A program made the position numbers and the translations under genes. Below, piece after piece: positions 60,503 to 64,000 of a DNA stretch of 64,000 nt. Within the stretch, counting starts at the first letter, position 1. Each line of letters opens with the position of its first letter. The notes under the pieces are model-generated. The model did no database searches. It was not told the DNA's origin and saw only the letters and a program-made list of their open reading frames with translations. The stretch comes from JAAXHH01 sp965225915 (GTDB taxonomy: Bacteria > JAAXHH01): assembly GCA_965225915.1 (NCBI GenBank), contig OZ245326.1, positions 2,976,001-3,040,000 on the forward strand, read 5' to 3'.

Positions 60503-62038
60503 TTGCGGAAAGATATCATAGTAGAAACGGCCACGCACGAAACACGGATCGCCATGCTCGAAGACAACCATCTCGTCGAGCTGCTGGTCGAACGCCCGGA
60601 ACATGAACGTGTGGTTGGAAACATTTGCAAGGGTGTTGTAACCGCGGTCATACCGAGCATTCAGGCTGCTTTTGTGGATATAGGATTGGATAAGGCGGCC
60701 TTCCTGCAGGCATCGGATGTCACCGGAGGGGCCGACTGGATCGATTTCGACGACGACGATGAGAACCAGGATTCCGGCACCGGCCGGGGCAAGGACCGGG
60801 AATACCGGATCCAGGAGATGGTTAAAGAAGGTCAGGAAATTGTCGTCCAGATCACGAAGGAGTCGATTGGCACCAAGGGACCGCGCGTCACATCTCAGAT
60901 CTCTCTACCGGGACGGTTTCTCGTGCTGGTTCCCCATGCCAACTACGTCGGTGTTTCCCGGCGGATCGACGATATCAGCGAAAAGCGCAGGTTACGGGAC
61001 CTGGCGAGGAAACTCAAGGCCGACGACTTCGGGGTGATCGTGAGGACCGCCGCCCTCGGAAAATCGGATTCCGAGTTGAAGAACGACCTGAAGCAATTGA
61101 CCGGGATCTGGCGCAACATCGAAAAAGAGGTCGGGAATACGCCGGCGCCCGCCATGATCCACAAGGACGTCGAGATGACGTCGGGAATGATCCGCGATCT
61201 TTTCACACCCGATATCGACAGCGTGATCATCGATTCAAAGTCGGTGCACAAGGAGATCCTGTCGTACCTCAAGGGTGTAGCCCCGCAGCTGCGGTCGCGC
61301 GTCCACGTATACGATGGGACGGCGCCCGTGTTCGACGCGTACGGCATTGAGAACGAGATCGGCAAGGCGCTGCACAGAAAAGTGTGGTTGAAGAACGGCG
61401 GATACATACTCATCGAACCAACGGAGGCCCTGGTAACCATCGATGTGAATTCGGGGCGGGCCGCGGGATCTAGGGGGCACGAGGATACGGTGTTCCAGAC
61501 CAACCTGGAAGCCTGCGCCGAGGTCGCGAGACAGCTTCGGCTCAGGGATATCGGGGGCATTATCGTTGTCGATTTCATTGATATGGAAGACCGCAACAAC
61601 CGGCGCCAGGTGCATCAGGAAATGGAAAAGGCCATGTCCCGCGACCGCGCGCGGACGCGCATGTCCCGGGAGGTCAGCGAATTCGGTTTGATCGAAATGA
61701 CCCGCCAGCGTATCCGTCCAAGCTTGCTGTACACTTTCAGCGAATCGTGCCCGGTTTGCGACGGAACCGGACGCATCATGTCGCGCATCACCATGGTAAC
61801 CCAGATCGGTCGGTGGTTGAAACGCGCAAAGCCGGGATTGAGAGAACGAAAACTCAAACTGAAGGTACACCCCACGGTGGCGCTGAGTTTGAATGAAAAC
61901 GGCCAGGAAAAACTGTTGAACCTGCAGGACGAATTCAAGATTCAACTCCAGATCGAAGAAGATCCGTTTCTACACGTGGAAGAGTTTCGCGTGTTCTCGG
62001 GTAAACGGGACCTGGACGTTACCGACGAGTTCAAGTAA
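60503..62038 (+). CDS. rng: Ribonuclease G/E family endoribonuclease
   Basis: A 511-residue endonuclease of the RNase G size class that matures rRNA and starts mRNA decay. Residues ~36-125 form the S1 domain (GNICKGVVTAVIPSIQAAFV). The catalytic Mg2+ aspartates lie in ALVTIDVNSGR and GGIIVVDFIDMEDRNNRR; the zinc-link Cys pair is CPVCDGTGRI. It lacks the long C-terminal scaffold of RNase E. A TTG start (60503) is supported by GAAGGGG just upstream; there is no better ATG. It heads an operon with rplU and rpmA, a common arrangement. Confidence 0.94.
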   Translation: MRKDIIVETATHETRIAMLEDNHLVELLVERPEHERVVGNICKGVVTAVIPSIQAAFVDIGLDKAAFLQASDVTGGADWIDFDDDDENQDSGTGRGKDREYRIQEMVKEGQEIVVQITKESIGTKGPRVTSQISLPGRFLVLVPHANYVGVSRRIDDISEKRRLRDLARKLKADDFGVIVRTAALGKSDSELKNDLKQLTGIWRNIEKEVGNTPAPAMIHKDVEMTSGMIRDLFTPDIDSVIIDSKSVHKEILSYLKGVAPQLRSRVHVYDGTAPVFDAYGIENEIGKALHRKVWLKNGGYILIEPTEALVTIDVNSGRAAGSRGHEDTVFQTNLEACAEVARQLRLRDIGGIIVVDFIDMEDRNNRRQVHQEMEKAMSRDRARTRMSREVSEFGLIEMTRQRIRPSLLYTFSESCPVCDGTGRIMSRITMVTQIGRWLKRAKPGLRERKLKLKVHPTVALSLNENGQEKLLNLQDEFKIQLQIEEDPFLHVEEFRVFSGKRDLDVTDEFK

Positions 62039-62066
62039 TGAGTCCCAACGGGAAAAGGAGTGATTG

Positions 62067-62393
62067 ATGTACGCTGTCATCAAATCGGGCGGTCAACAGT
62101 TTCGTGTCAACGAAGGGGACACGATAAAGGTTGAGAAGATATCGGCGGAAGTGGGTGACGAAATCACCATCGACGGGGTCCTACTCCTGGGTGGCGGAGA
62201 GACGCTGGTAGGCACGCCGACGGTGGCCGGCGCCACCGTGACGGCGAAGGTAGCCGAACAGGGCCGGCATCCTAAAATCGTGGTATTCAAGATGAAACGC
62301 CGTAAGAACTACCGCCGGAAAAACGGACACAGACAGGCCTATACCGCCCTCGAAATCACCGGCATCAACTACGACCCAACCGCATCCAACTGA
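62067..62393 (+). CDS. rplU: 50S ribosomal protein L21
   Basis: A 108-residue large-subunit protein that binds 23S rRNA. YAVIKSGGQQFRVNEGDTIK at the N-terminus and KMKRRKNYRRKNGHRQAYT, the basic RNA-binding tail, are canonical. AGGAG lies 6 bases before the ATG at 62067; a TTG three bases earlier is less likely. It lies 28 bases after rng and 18 before rpmA. Confidence 0.97.
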   Translation: MYAVIKSGGQQFRVNEGDTIKVEKISAEVGDEITIDGVLLLGGGETLVGTPTVAGATVTAKVAEQGRHPKIVVFKMKRRKNYRRKNGHRQAYTALEITGINYDPTASN

Positions 62394-62411
62394 TTGGAAA
62401 GGAGCCTGGAC

Positions 62412-62666
62412 ATGGCCCACAAGAAAGGTGTAGGCAGCTCTCGTAATGGAAGAGACAGCAATCCCAAGTTTCTGGGCGTGAAAACCGGAGACGGCATGCG
62501 TGTGCGAGCCGGCAACATCCTGGTCCGGCAAAGGGGAACGCGTATTCTGCCCGGCAACAATGTGGGGCGCGGTAACGACGACACCCTCTTCGCTCTCGCG
62601 GACGGTATCGTGCAGTTCCGCCGATACGGGAAAACCCGTACGCAGGTCCATATCGCCGACGGGTGA
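62412..62666 (+). CDS. rpmA: 50S ribosomal protein L27
   Basis: An 84-residue large-subunit protein near the peptidyl transferase centre. MAHKKGVGSSRNGRDSNPKF is the canonical start, with no cleavable N-terminal extension of the Firmicutes type; GNILVRQRGTRILPGNNVG follows. AGGAG precedes the ATG at 62412. It ends 4 bases before the phosphohexomutase gene. Confidence 0.97.
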   Translation: MAHKKGVGSSRNGRDSNPKFLGVKTGDGMRVRAGNILVRQRGTRILPGNNVGRGNDDTLFALADGIVQFRRYGKTRTQVHIADG

Positions 62667-62670
62667 TCCC

Positions 62671-64000
62671 ATGGCGATGGACCACGCGATTATTCGGAAG
62701 GCGGAAGCTGGAGTTTTCGCCTATCTCGCCGAGCAGTTTCGTCGTGGCCGGATTGATGAAGGTCTGTATCGCCAGGCCCGTCGTCACGTGGTCGCCAATC
62801 TCCGCCACTGGTTGACCGATCCACACATTAATCGGTTGTCCCCGCGACTGAAAGACGGACTGAAAACCGCCGTTGAAGCGGCGAGGTGGCCCGAACTGGT
62901 CGAAGCCTACGCGGACGAGATCAAGTTCGGCACCGCGGGAATTCGCGGCAAGGCCGCGATGACCGATGAAGAGTTGCAGATCCTCTCCCGCGAGGGGATG
63001 GACGCCCCTATCCTCAAGGGGCCGAATACCCTCAACAACATCGTACTCCTGCTGAAGTCCACTGGGGTGGCGAAATACGCCACCGATCACGGATTCAAGA
63101 CCATCGTCATCGGATATGACAGCCGGGTCGAGGGCCATTCCTTTGCCCGTTTGGTGTCCCGGGTTTTTCTCGCCGCGGGACTCAAGGTCTACTTCTTCGA
63201 CGAAGCCTGTCCTTATCCGGAAATGACCTTTGCCATTCCTAGCCTGGGTACCGACATGGGTATCCTGATTTCGGCCAGCCATAACGATCGAAGGTACAAC
63301 GGCTACAAGCTTTCGGCCGGTACGGGATCGCAATTTCCCCCACGGGTGCGGGCGACGATATACAACGAGTACATCCGAATAACGACACCGGCCGATATTA
63401 CGCTCATGGAATTCGAGGAAGCCGGTGTCGATCCGGATCACCCCGAAGACCCATTCCTGGACAGCAATAAACTAGTGTTCCTGGGCGGCGCCTCTCCACT
63501 GCCCGGATTCGAGTATCACGGCCGTCCCCTGGTCAACATCCACCAGATGCACCAGGATCAAATCAGGCGATTCATATCCGATCCTGAAATGATTCGGGCG
63601 TGGGCGCCCACCGTCAGCATGGGGTATTGCGCATTTCACGGCGCCGGTCGAAAGGCCGTGCCGCGGTTACTGGATGACTTCGGTTTTACCCGGGTTGAAA
63701 CGGTATCCAGGTACCAGCTGAACGAACTGAACGGACTGTTCCCCGCTTTTAAGGACCATCCCGAACAGCAACCCGATCCAGGTGATCCCGTGGCATCTGA
63801 AATCGCCGTGAATGCGTACAGGGAACAGTACGGCGCAGAAGCCCTGGAAAGCCTCGACATGCTGATTGGAACCGACCCGGACGCCGACCGGGCGGGACTC
63901 GTGATAAAGATCCCCCGGGAACAGCGCAGGTTTCATGACAATCGGTCCCATCAACTGCTGTCGGCGGACGACGCCTGGACCCTGCTGCTCTGGTATCGCC
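62671..64000 (+). CDS. Alpha-D-phosphohexomutase (phosphoglucomutase/phosphomannomutase), 5' part
   Basis: The frame runs open from the ATG at 62671 to the window edge (about 443 residues), so the 3' end is missing. FGTAGIRGKA is the N-terminal phosphate-binding motif, ISASHNDRRYNGYK contains the phospho-serine loop, and GTDPDADRAG is the Mg2+-binding DxDxD motif. These define the superfamily that interconverts hexose 1- and 6-phosphates. Whether glucose, mannose or glucosamine is preferred cannot be told without the sugar-binding loop in domain 3. It is probably cotranscribed with rpmA. Confidence 0.93.
   Translation, partial: MAMDHAIIRKAEAGVFAYLAEQFRRGRIDEGLYRQARRHVVANLRHWLTDPHINRLSPRLKDGLKTAVEAARWPELVEAYADEIKFGTAGIRGKAAMTDEELQILSREGMDAPILKGPNTLNNIVLLLKSTGVAKYATDHGFKTIVIGYDSRVEGHSFARLVSRVFLAAGLKVYFFDEACPYPEMTFAIPSLGTDMGILISASHNDRRYNGYKLSAGTGSQFPPRVRATIYNEYIRITTPADITLMEFEEAGVDPDHPEDPFLDSNKLVFLGGASPLPGFEYHGRPLVNIHQMHQDQIRRFISDPEMIRAWAPTVSMGYCAFHGAGRKAVPRLLDDFGFTRVETVSRYQLNELNGLFPAFKDHPEQQPDPGDPVASEIAVNAYREQYGAEALESLDMLIGTDPDADRAGLVIKIPREQRRFHDNRSHQLLSADDAWTLLLWYR

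Overview
The window (about 58-60% G+C) looks like a fragment of the chromosome of an uncultured Gram-negative bacterium. The evidence is a TonB-dependent receptor, an outer-membrane beta-barrel protein, an MsbA-type flippase, heptosyltransferase-like GT9 enzymes and a full NADH-quinone oxidoreductase operon. The many sulfatases, phytanoyl-CoA-dioxygenase-like (PhyH) proteins and stand-alone peptide-type solute-binding proteins resemble Latescibacterota, Poribacteria and related environmental genomes. That placement is my inference from gene content and was not tested.

Layout. 1-711 is the 3' end of a solute-binding protein gene. 739-2720 is a toxin-antitoxin locus: an orphan HicB-like C-terminal domain on the minus strand, then a consensus promoter with an overlapping inverted repeat, HigB, and a HigA antitoxin fused to an ImmA/IrrE Zn-peptidase. 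2901-4160 is a decayed IS3-family element with both terminal repeats still visible, next to a low-GC gene remnant. 4617-11746 holds housekeeping and metabolic genes: aroA, a PhyH protein, an SGNH hydrolase, an MDR oxidoreductase, an NDH-2-like/SelD fusion and an unknown protein.

11985-22621 is the most distinctive region. It is a run of + strand genes encoding an RraA-like protein, three Cys-type sulfatases, a peptide-type solute-binding lipoprotein, a PhyH oxygenase, an unknown 466-residue protein and an anaerobic sulfatase-maturing radical SAM enzyme with a SEC-C tail. I read it as a candidate pathway for import and oxidative/hydrolytic breakdown of a sulfated compound. 22663-31046 is mixed: GPP34, a frameshifted TonB receptor, an OMP, a cold-shock protein, an M1 peptidase, PhyH and mtnP.

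31278-45580 is the complete nuoA-N operon, with pyrE inserted between nuoB and nuoC and an apparent in-frame loss of a conserved nine-residue motif in NuoM. 45699-60416 begins with a polyprenyl diphosphate synthase (quinone side chain or lipid carrier). A lipid A/core or O-glycan cluster follows: four GT2, one GT4, three GT9, MsbA, a radical SAM/SPASM protein and a methyltransferase, interrupted by a DUF4212 plus sodium:solute symporter pair. 60413-64000 has a strong promoter, then rng, rplU, rpmA and the start of a phosphohexomutase gene. I saw no rRNA, tRNA or CRISPR array.
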